NCBI GenBank assembly: GCA_963575745.1
Contig: CAUYUJ010009791.1
Location: 65,001-129,000, forward strand
Length of the DNA: 64,000 bases
Source of the DNA: Prorocentrum cordatum
Lineage: Eukaryota > Sar > Dinophyceae > Prorocentrales > Prorocentraceae
Reading direction: 5' to 3'
The first letter of the stretch is position 1; each line of letters begins with the position of its first letter. The notes beneath the pieces are model-generated. The model ran no database searches and was not told the DNA's origin. It worked only from the letters and a program-made list of their open reading frames with translations. Positions 50,924-61,550 of this stretch are shown piece by piece. The translations under genes and the position numbers were made by a program.

Positions 50924-52378
50924 TTCATCGAGCACCCCGACGGCACGCCCGACTATGACAAAGGCTACCTCGGCGTCTGCGCGGACGACACTGGCCTGCT
51001 CACATTCTCGTTCGACACGCTGCGCAAGGCATCTGAGCCTTTTCTGCCGCAGAGGAGCTCGCGCTTCTCTCCCTCAAACCTCGCAAGTGTGTAGTCGTGC
51101 CCCTGTGGGCGCTTGTCTCTCCTGCCACCACCGCCCAAACGAAAGCGCTCCTGGCTGACCTTTGCCCTTCCTGGGGTGGCTTCACGATTTCGGGGCGAGC
51201 CAAGTACCTCGGGACCTTTCTTGGACCTTCCTCCTTCCTGGCCCTTCAATGGCTCGCCCCAGGGCAAAAGTGGTGGCAACGCAGTAATTTGCTCAACCTC
51301 GTCCAGTCTGGCAGTGATGCCACCGTTCGCTTATATAACACTTCCGTCTTGTCCACGCTCAGCTTTGTTGCTCAGTTCTTCCCGCTCGATTCTAAGATTG
51401 CTCGCCGTGAACTGTACCTCTTCCACAAAATGCTCAGCATGCCGCCCAACTCTTTTCGGAAGGTAGATCTCATCTCGATGGCGGAATGGAGCCCGCCACC
51501 TGTCCTGCGCTCAGCTCAAGTCGCATCTGTCGCCGCAGCCATCCGTACAGCCACTTTCACACTCCGTGGAGAATGGGAACCGTTCTTCCACCGTCTGCGA
51601 GACACCGCCTGGGAGGAGAGCACGATCCATTCCTTCCTTCGGTGGGAAGCAGGGCGCTGGCCCCCCCCCCTTCTGGGAAGAGACCTCGTCCATCGTGCAG
51701 TTCTACCATGCCCTGTCTTGCGGGCAGCGTATCTCGCCATTTTCTGCAGCAGCCGGGGCCCTGGCGAACCGCGCTGCACGAGCCGAAATTCGCGAGGCAC
51801 CTGCTGCTGACCCGCCGCGTCGCCCGAAGGTACAGAGGGCGGTCGCGCTTGCACTGCAGCGTGCCTTTTTCTCTTCGCCGTTCACCGTCACTCTCACGAA
51901 GCGCCTTGTAGCATGGGGCCTTCAGCAGCCGCCGCCTCCCTCAGAGCTCTCCTGCCGCTGGTCAGCTCATACAAAAGCGCTCGGAGAGGTCCGCCCCAGC
52001 TGGCGCTGGGTGGTTTTCGAATCGCTCAGTGGCGGGTGGACCACCACCCACCGCATGCATGTATTCGCCCAGCGCTCGTGCGTGTTCGGGTGCCCGAACG
52101 CACCCGATCCATTTCCCCACTACCTCTCCTGCTCTGTCCTCCTGAGCCTCCTGTGGTCCCCCGGCTCCGCTCCTCTCCTCAGCACATATACGACCTGGGG
52201 CTTGGGCCCCGCAGCAGCGTACCCTTCCGAACCTGCCAGCGACCTCTCGTTGCGGCAGACGATTCGCAGGATCGCTCTGGCCTTCCATTTGTACAACAAA
52301 ATGAAGCAGTACGCAGCGCCGTCGCCAGCAAACATTGCTGCAGCGATGGCCGCAGCGAAATCACTCCTGTGGCGTTGA
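50924..52378 (+). pseudogene. 5'-truncated LINE reverse transcriptase remnant
   Basis: The coding sequence begins directly at the end of a (TCC)n tract. Frame 2 (50,924 to about 51,040) holds YLGVCADDTGLL, RT motif C with both Asp residues. Frame 1 (about 51,040-51,669) continues with LSLKPRKCVVVPLWAL, ISGRAKYLGTFLGP and ARRELYLFHKML (thumb). Frame 2 (about 51,660-52,378) ends with a zinc-type motif, CVFGCPNAPDPFPHYLSC, and a natural TGA. Shifts lie near the T4 at 51,039-51,042 and at the C run around 51,660-51,670. Motifs A and B are missing. Motif C and the Cys/His signature differ from the 43.4 kb RT, so this is another family. Confidence 0.75.
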
Positions 52379-52470
52379 GCCGCTGTCCGCCGTCTCACGC
52401 GCTGCCTCTTTCTTTAGTCAGGCGTGTGCGTGTGCTGGGCTGACAGACGTGGCCGCCTCAAGGTACGTTC

Positions 52471-52763
52471 ACTCCTCTTCCTCCTCCTCCTCCTCCTCCT
52501 CCTCCTCCTCCTCCTCCTCTTCCTCCTCCTCCTCCTCCTCCCCGCTCTCTCCCCTCCGCCTCCTCCTCTCTCCTCCTCCTCCCTTCTCCCTCCTCCTCCC
52601 CTCCTCCTCCTCCTACTCCTACTCTCCTCCTTTCCCCTTGCCTCCTCTCCTCCTTCCTCCTCCCTCCCCTACCTCCTCCTCTCCCCCCCCACCCCCATCC
52701 CCCCTCCCCCTCCACCCCTCCCCCTCCTCCTCCCTCCTCCTCCTCCCTCCCCCCCCCGGCAAA
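52471..52763. repeat. (TCC)n tract
   Basis: Long imperfect TCC/CTCCTCC array upstream of duplicated block 1. Confidence 0.95.
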
Positions 52764-52915
52764 AATTGGAGTCTGAGCCTACTCGGCCGCCAAATGGTCA
52801 CACGAACGGGCCCACTGCCAGCTGCCCGCGCCAAGTCCCGCCGCCGGTGCCAGCGCAGCACCCAGTGTGGCGATGCGTCGAGCACTGCCCAGACGGCAGC
52901 CATCTGCGACACCTC
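52764..52915. repeat. Duplicated ~150-bp block, copy 1
   Basis: Starts with ATTGGAGTCTGAGCCTACTC, continues through CACTGCCAGCTGCCCGCGCC, and ends GGCAGCCATCTGCGACACC. Repeats at 53,143 with only a handful of substitutions. Confidence 0.85.
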
Positions 52916-53142
52916 CTCCTCCTTTCCTCCTCCTCCTCTTTCTTCTCCTCCTCCTCCTTTCCTCCTCCTCTTCCCCTCCTCCTCCTCCTTCCCTCCTCCT
53001 TCCTCTCCTCCCTCCTCCTCTCCACCTCCTACTTTCCTCCTCCTCCTCCTCCTCCTCCCCTCCCTCCTCCTCCTCCCCCTCCCCCTCCCCCTCCCCCTTC
53101 CCTCCTCCCCCTCCTCCCTCCCCTCCTCCTCCTCCCCCCCAG
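52916..53142. repeat. (TCC)n tract
   Basis: TCC array between the two duplicated blocks. Confidence 0.95.
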
Positions 53143-53294
53143 CAAATTTGGAGTCAGAGCCTACTCGGCCGCCAAATGGTCACACAAACGGGCCCACTGC
53201 CAGCTGCCCGCGCCAAGTCCCGCCGCCGGTGCCAGCGCAGCACTCAGTGTGGCGATGCGTCGAGCACTGCCCAGACGGCAGCAATCTGCGACAC
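53143..53294. repeat. Duplicated ~150-bp block, copy 2
   Basis: Near-identical to 52,764-52,915, about 376 bp downstream. Frame is kept between copies, but recency alone can explain that. Confidence 0.85.
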
Positions 53295-53483
53295 CTCCTC
53301 CTCCTTCTCCTCCTCCTCCTCTCCCCTCTCCCCTCGGCTTTCCCCCCCTTCCTCCTCCTCTTCCCTCTCCTCTCTCCTCCTTCCTCCTTCCTCCTCCTCC
53401 ACTCCTCCCTCTCCTCCTCCTCCTCCTCCTCCTCCGCCTCCTCCTCCTGCTCCTCCTCCTCCTCCTCCTCTCCTCCTCCTGGA
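53295..53483. repeat. (TCC)n tract
   Basis: Third TCC array of the block. Confidence 0.95.
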
Positions 53484-53720
53484 GGGCAGTCATGGGGGCT
53501 ACCTGGGCCGTGTGGGTCTGTCTTGGGCTCCTGTGGGGCTCTCTTGGATCTCTTGTTTCGTCGTGGAGCTCTAATTCGGAGCCGTCTTGGTGGCATCTTG
53601 GGCCCCTCTCGGTCGCCTGGGGAGTCTAGTGGGGCTGTTTTGGGAGTCTATTAGATTGGGCCGTCTCGAGGCTCTCTTTGGAGCTGTCCTGGGCCGTCTG
53701 TGGGGCATCAGGAGATCATC
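53484..53720. repeat. TCTTGGGxCTC-type minisatellite
   Basis: Degenerate CTTGGG/CTCTCTTGGA units like those at 18,680-19,260. Confidence 0.6.
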
Positions 53721-54044
53721 ATTGGTTTTTTGTAGCTTCTCGTTGGCCCATGCGAGGTGCTCTTGGAACCACCTCGAACCGAGCAGCGCAGGAGACGCAC
53801 AGAGTTTTCCAGCATTGCTTGCAGTACAGTCGGACCGATCCACAACGTCGAGGTCGGTCCGTGGAGGGTACTCTAATCAGTGTTCGTCGTGTTCGTTGGA
53901 TGTTCTCGTGCATCCTGGGGAGGATACCCTTCGCTGTTCTGTGCTTTTGTGTTGCCGACGGAGGGTTTCGCGTCCTTGAGGGATGATTTATTGGCCCAGT
54001 TCCGCCTGCTAGGGGTTCTCACTTGAGCTGCTCAGTGATGAACT
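53721..54044. other. No gene seen
   Basis: Mixed sequence, no domain or repeat recognised. Confidence 0.4.
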
Positions 54045-54046
54045 AC

Positions 54047-54221
54047 AACAGAGACCCATGCCAAGAAACACCCTGCTTGTCTTCAGGGTGCCCTGGTTTT
54101 CTTGGGTTTCGATGGTTGTGCGATGGAAATCGCGACGCTCCCACACCACAAATAGATTGACGTCCTGGGGTCTCATGGCTTGGTTTCACGTGGAAGATGT
54201 CTTGTGGACTGGCCTCCACTG
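54047..54221 (+). mobile_element. CAGTGG-end MITE, diverged copy
   Basis: Interior matches 58,662 and 61,374 (GACCCATGCC, AGAAACACCCTGCT, GGGTGCCCTGG, TCCTGGGGTCTCA, CTTGTGGA). The right end GGCCTCCACTG is followed by TA. The left end is preceded by TA, but its first bases (CAACAGAG) have drifted. Confidence 0.7.
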
Positions 54222-54411
54222 TAGTGACGTTCCCGGGTTGTTCGCCCAATGTCTACCCGTGCCCGACTCGCGCCCGCTGTGGGCGCGGGGTGGTTGCCCG
54301 GGGTTGTCGCCCAGTGCCCGCCCCGTGCCCGCTCCATGCACCAGCTGCTGTGTTGCGACCAAAAAACAAACGACACCCCCCCCCCTACGGCCATCCACGT
54401 TGCGCTACGAT

Positions 54412-54440
54412 TAAGTCGGGCGTGTCCCTCTACAGAAAGA
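54412..54440 (+). mobile_element. Solo left end of TAAGTCGGG MITE
   Basis: TTAAGTCGGGCGTGTCCCTC, then TACAG, matches the family's left arm. No matching right arm was found downstream. Confidence 0.4.
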
Positions 54441-55390
54441 AAATTCAACAATAGGACAAAAATAGCCTGGGGAAGATTAGTCGACTATTTGTTGATTATG
54501 TTTGAGCCGTGGACTTTTTTAATTTGTCTTCCTGGCTCCTGATCGTTTCTTTGTTTTGGTGGCCCATGTGCAATTCATCACATCGGCTTGACCTTCCAAC
54601 TGTATGGCCAAGTAAGTTGGAAAGCTAGTACCCTTACCTTATTGATACTACATACCTCTGCTTAGCTTAGCATCATGTTATCTCCTCCATCCCTGCCTGT
54701 ACATGCTACCGGGTATTTTCATTTACGGACGAGCGATCTGGCAAGTGAGTTTTATTCATTCATATGCAAGTTGGTGTGGGGGCGCTTGCCAGCGGGTTCC
54801 CCCTGTTGGAGCACAGCGGCGGACGATATGCCCAGCGTGTGGAGTTCACTGCGCATTTGTTTTGGGCGTTGCTGGTGTATCGATTGACCTGTCCCGTCAC
54901 TATGGTGTATCCGTGGTTTGTCCGTCGGTGAGGTGTGTAGAGCACCCTGCCACTTCCCTTCTGGGTATATTCACACCTGTCCTGTCATGTTGTTTATTGG
55001 TTCGGCTGGTCGGGCTGAGTTTTATGAGCGGGGTATACGCCAGCGCTGGGGTATACAACAGTTCGTTTCGCGTCAATGCACACGTCGTCCCAATGCCAGC
55101 TGAAAATGACCCTGGAGACTTCTTGTGGGCTGTGACAGTCAGGAGTGGGGAGAGAGCGGGATGGGGGAATCGCGTTTGCCGTGCGGCTGTGATGTAGCAT
55201 GTGCTTGGATATCTACGAAGTCGAGGTTTGTTTGCTTGCGCGAAGTGTGTTTGTTCAGGGCCGCTAGATAGAAAGGCCCATGCTGCGGTGGCATCATAAT
55301 AATTCTCGCGCAGTGCTATCTAGTCGTATTTTGTTCGTCAAATCCCTGGGAACTGGGCTGGTGTATTGCATGTGGGTCCCCCAATGTTTA
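54441..55390. other. No gene seen; AT-richer stretch
   Basis: Less GC-rich than most of the window, with short frames but no recognisable protein. Confidence 0.45.
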
Positions 55391-55854
55391 TGTCTTGGAA
55401 GCGTCGTTGGGCCCCTTTGGCGCCTCTTTGGGTCTTCTTGCGGGATGTTGGGCGATCGTGAGGGCCTTGGTCGCGCAGTCGTGGAAGTCCGGGGGGGAAT
55501 TTCGGGAAGCCCGGGGGGGAGCGTCGGGCGACCGCGGGAACCTCTGGAGGGGGGGGAGAGAGCACGCGACTGGGCGTGACGAGACCGGGGTCCTTTTGGA
55601 AGTCTTATGGGAGCGCTTCCAGGCAGCACCTCGAATCCTCTCGCGCCTCGACGTTCCAGGATGGCACGGTTGCAGAGCAAACGTGATGGTGGGATCGGGG
55701 CGCTTCGCGGCCGAAGGGGCTCCGACACCGAATGGGATCAGAAGGAGACCCTGGGGCTGATTCGCTCTTTTTGACCCCCGTTGGAATGCAGAGGGGTCGG
55801 GGGAGTAGCAGTGTTGTCCCCCCCAGTCGGCTACACGCAAGAGTGCCCGCCACA
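55391..55854. other. No gene; CTCTTTGGG patch
   Basis: TTTGGCGCCTCTTTGGGTCTTC is similar to the CTTGGG minisatellite; otherwise nothing recognised. Confidence 0.4.
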
Positions 55855-56237
55855 CGCACATGCATACATTCACATACACATGCATACATGCATACATACA
55901 TACCTACTTGCTTACATGCATACATGCATGTATGCATACAGGCATACATGCATACATACATACAGACTGACTTGCTTACATGCATGTATACATACATGCA
56001 TACATGCACACATGCATACATACATGCATTCACGCGTACGCACATACATTCATACACACGTACATACGTACATACATACATGCATGCGTACATACACACA
56101 TACATACACGCACACATACATACGTACGTACATACAACCATACATGCATGCATGTACGCAGACATGCATACAGACAGACGTACAGACATATAAACATGCA
56201 TGCATGTCTGCATGCATACATACATAGACACAGACAT
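55855..56237. repeat. (ACAT)n microsatellite
   Basis: CATA/CATG tetranucleotide array with GCAT, GTAC and CACA variants. Confidence 0.95.
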
Positions 56238-56339
56238 GTGTAGCACCCCGCACTTGCGGATAAGAGTGAGGGGGCGGGCGCGGGCGGTGCGGGCGTCGAG
56301 CTTGCGGACCTCTTGGCCCTCACCTTCCCTGTCGATAGC

Positions 56340-56725
56340 GCCTTCCTCCTCCTCCTCCTCCTCCTCCTGCTCCTCCTCCTCATCTTCCTCGTCCGCGACA
56401 TCGTCCTCATCGTCGTCGTCGTCGTCGTCCGCCTCCTCCTCCTCCACCTCCTCCTCCTCTTCCTCCTTTTCTTCCTCCTTTTCTTACTCCTCCTCCTCCT
56501 TCTCCTCCTCCTCTTCCTCCCCCATCCCGATCTTGCTCCCTCCTCCTTTCCGTCGTCGTCGTCCTCCTCCTCCTGTCCCTCCTCCTCCCTCCTTTCTCGT
56601 CGTCCCCCTCCGTCCCCCCCTCAGTTTCCTCCTCGCCCTCGTCGTCGACCTCCTCTTCGTCCTCGTACTCGTCATCGTCGTCGTCGTCGTCGTCTTCCTC
56701 CTGCTGCTCGCCCTGCTCCTCCTTC
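56340..56725. repeat. (TCC)n/(GTC)n tract
   Basis: TCC array with embedded GTCGTC runs. Confidence 0.95.
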
Positions 56726-56772
56726 CCTCCTCCGCGGAGCGCGCGCGCGCCAGGGGGGTGGGTCGCGGGCTT

Positions 56773-57288
56773 GTTCAGTTAACGTAGTTTGGGTCGCGGG
56801 TGGGTCGCGGGCTCTCCACCTCCACTGGAAGGAATTCAAAAACAGCCCGCCGCAAGGCGCCGAAAATTTTGATTTGTACACTGAACGCGGTTTGGGTCGC
56901 GGGTGGGTCGCGGGTTCTCCACTTGGAACGAATGCAAAAGATACCCGCCGCAGGCGCTGAAAATTTTGGGTGGGTCGCGGGGTGGGTCGCGGGTGGGTCG
57001 CGGGTGGGTCGCGGTGGCTCGCGGGTGGGTCGCGGGTGGGTCGCGGGTGGGTCGCGGGGTGGGTCGCGGGTGGGTCTTCGGTGGGTCGCCGGCTGGTGGT
57101 TCGCGGGTGGGTCGCCGGAGGGGTCTCGGGGTGGGTCGCAGGCGGGTCGCGAGGTGGGTCGCGGGTGGGTCGCGTGTGGCTCGCGGGTGGGTCGCGGGGT
57201 GGGTCGCGGGTGGGTCGCGGGGTGGGTCGCGTGTGGGTCGCAGGGTGCGTCGCGGGTGGGTCGCGGGGCGGGTCGCGGGTGGGACGAC
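56773..57288. repeat. GGGTCGCGGGT minisatellite
   Basis: 11-bp GTGGGTCGCGG units, interrupted once by a ~75-bp two-copy block (AAAATTTT with GGCGC). Confidence 0.95.
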
Positions 57289-57404
57289 GACAACAACAAA
57301 CAACAAACAACACACAACAACAAGAATCCGCATCGCGGAATTCCGCTTCAGCCACGCACCCACGGACAGTGAATGACTGTTCGGTTCAGCCCCCTCACTC
57401 TGAT

Positions 57405-57780
57405 AAGCATACATGCATGCATGCATGCATTCATGCATACATACAAACGCACATACATACACACATGTATACATACATACATACATGTAAATATACATGC
57501 GTGCGTACATACATGCATGTATGTTTACATGCATACATACAAGCATACATACATGCATGCATGCACACATACATATGTACATGTGTGCATGCATATAAAC
57601 ATACATGCATACATTCATACATACATCCATGTATGCATACATACATACATCAATTCTTCCATACATACATACATGCATGCATGCATACATACATACATAC
57701 GTACGTACGTACGTACGTACGTACGTACATACAGGCAGACAGACAGACAGACATACGTACGTACGTACATACATACACAC
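57405..57780. repeat. (ACAT)n microsatellite, second array
   Basis: Same CATA/CATG class as 55,855-56,237, with a pure (GTAC)n run near 57,698-57,728 and (CAGA)n near 57,733-57,752. Confidence 0.95.
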
Positions 57781-57907
57781 AGAGACTCTTCAATGAATTG
57801 CTCCTGGGCGTCATGGGGAGCGGCGGTGCATACGTCACCACCGAGAGCCAGCTGCCCTCCCTGAAGATACAGTCAAGACGCCGAAGTACGGGCCGCCCTG
57901 GGCTCAG

Positions 57908-58635
57908 AGCGGGCCCTGATTTTCGAGTCGTTCCTCAGATTTCTGCCGTGGGGCCTGTTCGTGGCCTAGACCCGTCGTGGCCCGCAAGGCCTCTTCGTTC
58001 CGGGTCGTTGGATTTCTGCCGTGGGGCCCGCTTGTGGCCTAGACTTATGATGCTCCATCTACTTTAGCCTTGATCACCAGAAATAATTTCGAGCGCCCAA
58101 AGACCTACCGAAACTCAAGGGTTTTCACGTGTCGGGCCCTGGGAGACACTCGCCCGACACTGTTTCGGCACTGTTTCGACACTCTTTTGACACTTTTCCG
58201 GGTGCTCGAGATTAGTTCTGGGATGCTGTCCTTAAGCAGGATGGGAACAACATAAGCCCAGACTTGCAGTGGCCAGAACAGCCCCCTTCTGCCATGGGGC
58301 CCGCCTGTGGCTTGGACCCGCCGTGGCCAGAAAGGCCCCCTTCGTTCCGGGCCGTTCCTTGGACTTCTGCCGTGGGGCCCGTCTCTCGGGAGCAGAAAAG
58401 AGGGGGGTGATGACTAGGGGGGGGTGGATATCATGGCGCGGGCCATGATATTTCCCCAGATTTCATGGCGCCTCTTCTTATTTCATTACGTCCCTGGCCC
58501 CCACGCTGGGCCGCGCACATGCCGCCGGTCATGATTTGCACACCCCCCTCTTGGACACCCCCCTCTTGGCCGCTCCCGACGTTTGTGGCCCAGACCCGCC
58601 GTGGCTCGAAAGGCCCTTTAGTTCGTCATCATGCT
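57908..58635. repeat. Diverged ~85-100-bp repeat
   Basis: The block TTCTGCCGTGGGGCCCG, TGTGGCCTAGACCCG, CCGTGGCC..AAGGCC, TTCGTTCCGGG recurs at about 57,937, 58,016, 58,287, 58,366 and (partial) 58,578. Between copies lie CACTGTTTCGGCACTG repeats at about 58,158-58,195. Confidence 0.7.
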
Positions 58636-58661
58636 TTCCGGATGGTAGCACGACTGTTGTA

Positions 58662-58837
58662 CAGTGGGGGTCCATGCCGAGAAACTCCTTGCTGGCCTCC
58701 AGGGTGCCCTGGGCTTCTTGGGTCTCGATAGTTTCGCGATGGCAAGCGTGACGTCCCCACTCCATAGATCAGAGGGCGTCCTGGGGTCTCAGGGTTGGGT
58801 TTCTTGTGGAAGGCTTCTTGTGGATCGGCCCCCACTG
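58662..58837 (+). mobile_element. CAGTGG-end MITE, intact copy
   Basis: Starts CAGTGGGGGTCCATGCC and ends GATCGGCCCCCACTG, flanked by TA on both sides (58,660-58,661 and 58,838-58,839). 176 bp, no coding capacity. Confidence 0.8.
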
Positions 58838-58839
58838 TA

Positions 58840-59081
58840 CATGCAAAGTTCGTCCCGGGGCGTCTGTGTATGTGTCTTCTGGGCGTATGGTGATCCCTGC
58901 TGTGCGCGGCTCTCGAGGGGGTATTTGGGGGGGTTGTTAAGCCCAAGGCGCGCAGGCCGCCACACGCCGCACATCTCACGCTGCTATCGGCGACCCGGGC
59001 GCGCCTGAGGTCACTTCTCCGGCCTACGGTCACCCCCGCGTGCTCTCAGAGATCCGATGTTTTCTCGATCCGCACTGCTAA
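58840..59081. other. No gene seen
   Basis: Mixed sequence between two dispersed elements. Confidence 0.4.
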
Positions 59082-59260
59082 AATCAGGCGATCGCAAACA
59101 TGGATCAAGTGGGCGTGGATTAGCGACGGGTCCCGCTTCCATGGGAAAGCGCGGGTTTCCGCCGTCGAGCGAGGCGGCAGCGGCCGCATTTTGGGGAGGG
59201 CACCTCCCCAGATCCATGGATTTGGCGACCGCGATCGCGCGCCAAATCCATGGATCCCTA
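59082..59260 (+). mobile_element. GATCCATGG-family dispersed repeat
   Basis: Closest copy to 3,035-3,206. Ends in a strong palindrome: GATCCATGGATTTGGCG facing CGCGCCAAATCCATGGATCC. Confidence 0.65.
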
Positions 59261-59672
59261 ATCCATGCTTGCGCGCCCCCGATAAAATCTCCCGCGGGGT
59301 TCCGATCATAGGGCTGGCTTGTTCATCCCGACTCGTTGAGTACCGACCACCGAGTTGTTGAGCTTGGTTTGGGCCTCTGCTATGTGCTATGTTTGTCGCT
59401 TCGTTGTTCGCTGTTTCGTCGTTTCGAGGTTCGTTTTTGTTGTGAACTCCTCGGTTCGTTTTCTCGTCTGGTTTGGCACCGATATCGTTCTGAGCGTTAG
59501 TTTCGAACGTTGGGCTTCGTTTCGTTTCCCGTTTGAAGCGCCATTTCGTTCTGAGCATCGTCGTGGTCGGTCCTTGTATTCGGTTCTTGACGGTCCAGGG
59601 GGCCCAGCGATGGCCACTGGATGCCCAACACAGCGAAAACAGGCCGCTTTTGCCTAGGCTTCGTTGATGGGT
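59261..59672. other. No gene; TTCGT-rich patch
   Basis: Repeated TTCGTTGTTCG/GTTTCGTCG-like words at about 59,398-59,545. Confidence 0.45.
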
Positions 59673-59830
59673 CCGAATAGATGGGGTCCCAGGATCGCGC
59701 TGCGTCGCCGACGCATCGACGATGCGGCTCGATGTGGAGCCCGTGCTTCGCCACGCCGACGTCGCCGATGCATCGCCGACGTCGCCGATGCATCGGCGAT
59801 GCGGCGCGATCCTTCGACCCCATGTGCTCG
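59673..59830. mobile_element. GCATCG-rich TIR element, copy 2
   Basis: CCGAATAGATGGGGTCCCAGGATCGCG faces GCGCGATCCTTCGACCCCAT. Central GCCGATGCATCG units are repeated. Confidence 0.6.
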
Positions 59831-59905
59831 GCGCGGGCCTGCAAAAACGAGCTTGCGCGCTTGCGCCGTGCGGCTGCTCCTCGCGGGTCGGCCGCAGGCA
59901 CGAGG

Positions 59906-60004
59906 GATAGGAGGAGGAGGAGGAGGAGGAGGATGAGGAGGAGGAGGAGGAGGAGGAGGAGGAGCGGGAGGAGGAGGAGGAGGAGGAGGAGGAGGAGGAG
60001 GAGG
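59906..60004. repeat. (GGA)n microsatellite
   Basis: GGA array with one GGAT and one GCGGGA interruption. Confidence 0.95.
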
Positions 60005-60079
60005 GCCTCCGTGAAGATCTCGCCACCCTGACCTCCTACAACCCTCTTCAAAATTAGCCTCAAAAATGTTTTACGTATT

Positions 60080-60285
60080 CCAAATCCCTTATTAATCGGC
60101 GCCCCCTGAAAAACCGGACCCCTCTCCAAATGCGACCCAATATTCCGGACCCCCTTCGTCGACGGGGCGCCGTAAGAAACCAGACCTCCGATCCGAAGGG
60201 AGCGCCCTAGTAAACCGGACCCCCCCAGTTACAAAAAAGGCGCCCTAAAAAACCGGACCCGGGGAACGATTAATAAGGGATGTGG
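60080..60285. mobile_element. TIR element with four internal GGCGCC...CCGGACC units
   Basis: CCAAATCCCTTATTAATCG (60,080-60,098) faces CGATTAATAAGGGATGTGG (60,267-60,285): 18 of 19 bp paired, the inner 15 perfect. Inside, GGCGCCCTAAAAAACCGGAC-type units recur near 60,098, 60,163, 60,201 and 60,240. Confidence 0.65.
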
Positions 60286-60424
60286 AGTAGCTGAGCAGTG
60301 ATGACAGAGCAGTGATGACTGCGATGTATTGCTAAGGCCTTACGGCCAGTCGCCGACCCTGGATACCTTGGCCCTCGAGGGTGACGGGATGCGTGATAAG
60401 ACGTCGGAGGTAAATGAAGACGTG

Positions 60425-60890
60425 GCGGAGGAGGAGGAGGCGGAGGAGGAGGAGGAGGAGGCGGAGGAGGAAGGGGAGGAGGAGGAGGAGGAGGAGGAGG
60501 AGAGGAGGAGGAGTAGGAGCAAGGAGGAGGAGGAGGAAGCGAGGAGGAGGAGGAGGAGGAGGAGGAGGCGAAGAAGGAGAGAGAGGAGGAGGAGGAGGAG
60601 GAGGAGGTGGAGGAGGAGGAGGAGGAGGAACGGGAGGAGGAACGGGAGGAGGAAAGAGGAGAAGGAGGAGGAGGAGGAGGAGGAGGAGGAGGGAGGAGGA
60701 GGAGGAGGGAGGAGGAGGAGGAGGACGAGGAGGAGGAGGAGAAGGAGCAGGAGGAGGCAGGAGCAGGAGGAGGCAAGGAGGAGAGGAGGAGAAGGAAGGA
60801 AGAGGAGGAGGAGGAGGAGGAGGAGGAGGAGCAGGGGCAGGAGGAGGAGGAGGAGGGGGAGGGGGAGGGGGAGAGGGAGGGAGAGGGTCG
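60425..60890. repeat. Long (GGA)n polypurine tract
   Basis: About 465 bp of imperfect GGA with GAA, GCA and GGG variants; followed by (CCCCA)n at about 60,913-60,950. Confidence 0.95.
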
Positions 60891-61014
60891 CCCAGGGGGA
60901 TGCGTATCAGCCCCCCCACCCACCCCACCCCACCCCACCCCACCCCACCACCCCGGTGGGGAGGGTAGGGAGGGGCTTCGCCGCGACTACGATTTCGATT
61001 TCCTTTTATTTCGG

Positions 61015-61062
61015 GCGACGACGATAACGACGACGACGACGACGTCGACGACGACGACGGTG
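61015..61062. repeat. (GAC)n microsatellite
   Basis: GACGACGAC run with TAAC and GTC interruptions. Confidence 0.9.
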
Positions 61063-61371
61063 ATCCATGCAAGACGACGACACCGGAATGCGTCTTCCAC
61101 ACGCCGACAGGGTCGGCGGATTTGTATGCGCCGCCCTTCCCAATGTCGGTCATCATCGAACTTCCGAGTCGTTCCCACTCAGACCATCTTTGCCCTGGCC
61201 CCGACCTTGGAGGGGCGTCTATCGACACTGAAGGGCGTGCCGACATCGCAGGGGCGTCTTCGCCATTTTTGAGGTCAATTTTGACGAGGGTAGTAGTGAA
61301 TTGTACCACCAGGACCTTGAATCCAGATTTCAGTCGGGGTTTGGGGCAGTTCAGATGCTGCCCGTGACGCT
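61063..61371. other. No gene seen
   Basis: Mixed sequence, nothing recognised. Confidence 0.4.
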
Positions 61372-61373
61372 TA

Positions 61374-61548
61374 CAGTGGAGACCCATGCCGAGAAACACC
61401 CTGCTGGCCTCCAGGGTGCCCTGGGTTTCTTGGGTACCTATGGTCCTGCTACGGAAAGCGTGACGTTCCACACCAAAAATCAGAGGACGTCTCGGGGTCT
61501 CAGGGTTGGGTTTCTTGTGGAAGGCTTCTTGTGGTCGGGCCCCTACTG
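61374..61548 (+). mobile_element. CAGTGG-end MITE, intact copy
   Basis: Starts CAGTGGAGACCCATGCC and ends GGTCGGGCCCCTACTG, flanked by TA on both sides (61,372-61,373 and 61,549-61,550). 175 bp. Confidence 0.8.
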
Positions 61549-61550
61549 TA

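Noticed and set aside
52424-52470. Possible exon end (CTCAAG followed by GTACGT) just before the TCC tract
   Set aside because: A single splice-like word without an identifiable exon protein is not enough; transcript data would be needed.
55732-56243. His/Tyr/Thr-rich frames on both strands, also at 57,373-57,864
   Set aside because: (ACAT)n tetranucleotide repeats stay open in all frames; no domain is present.
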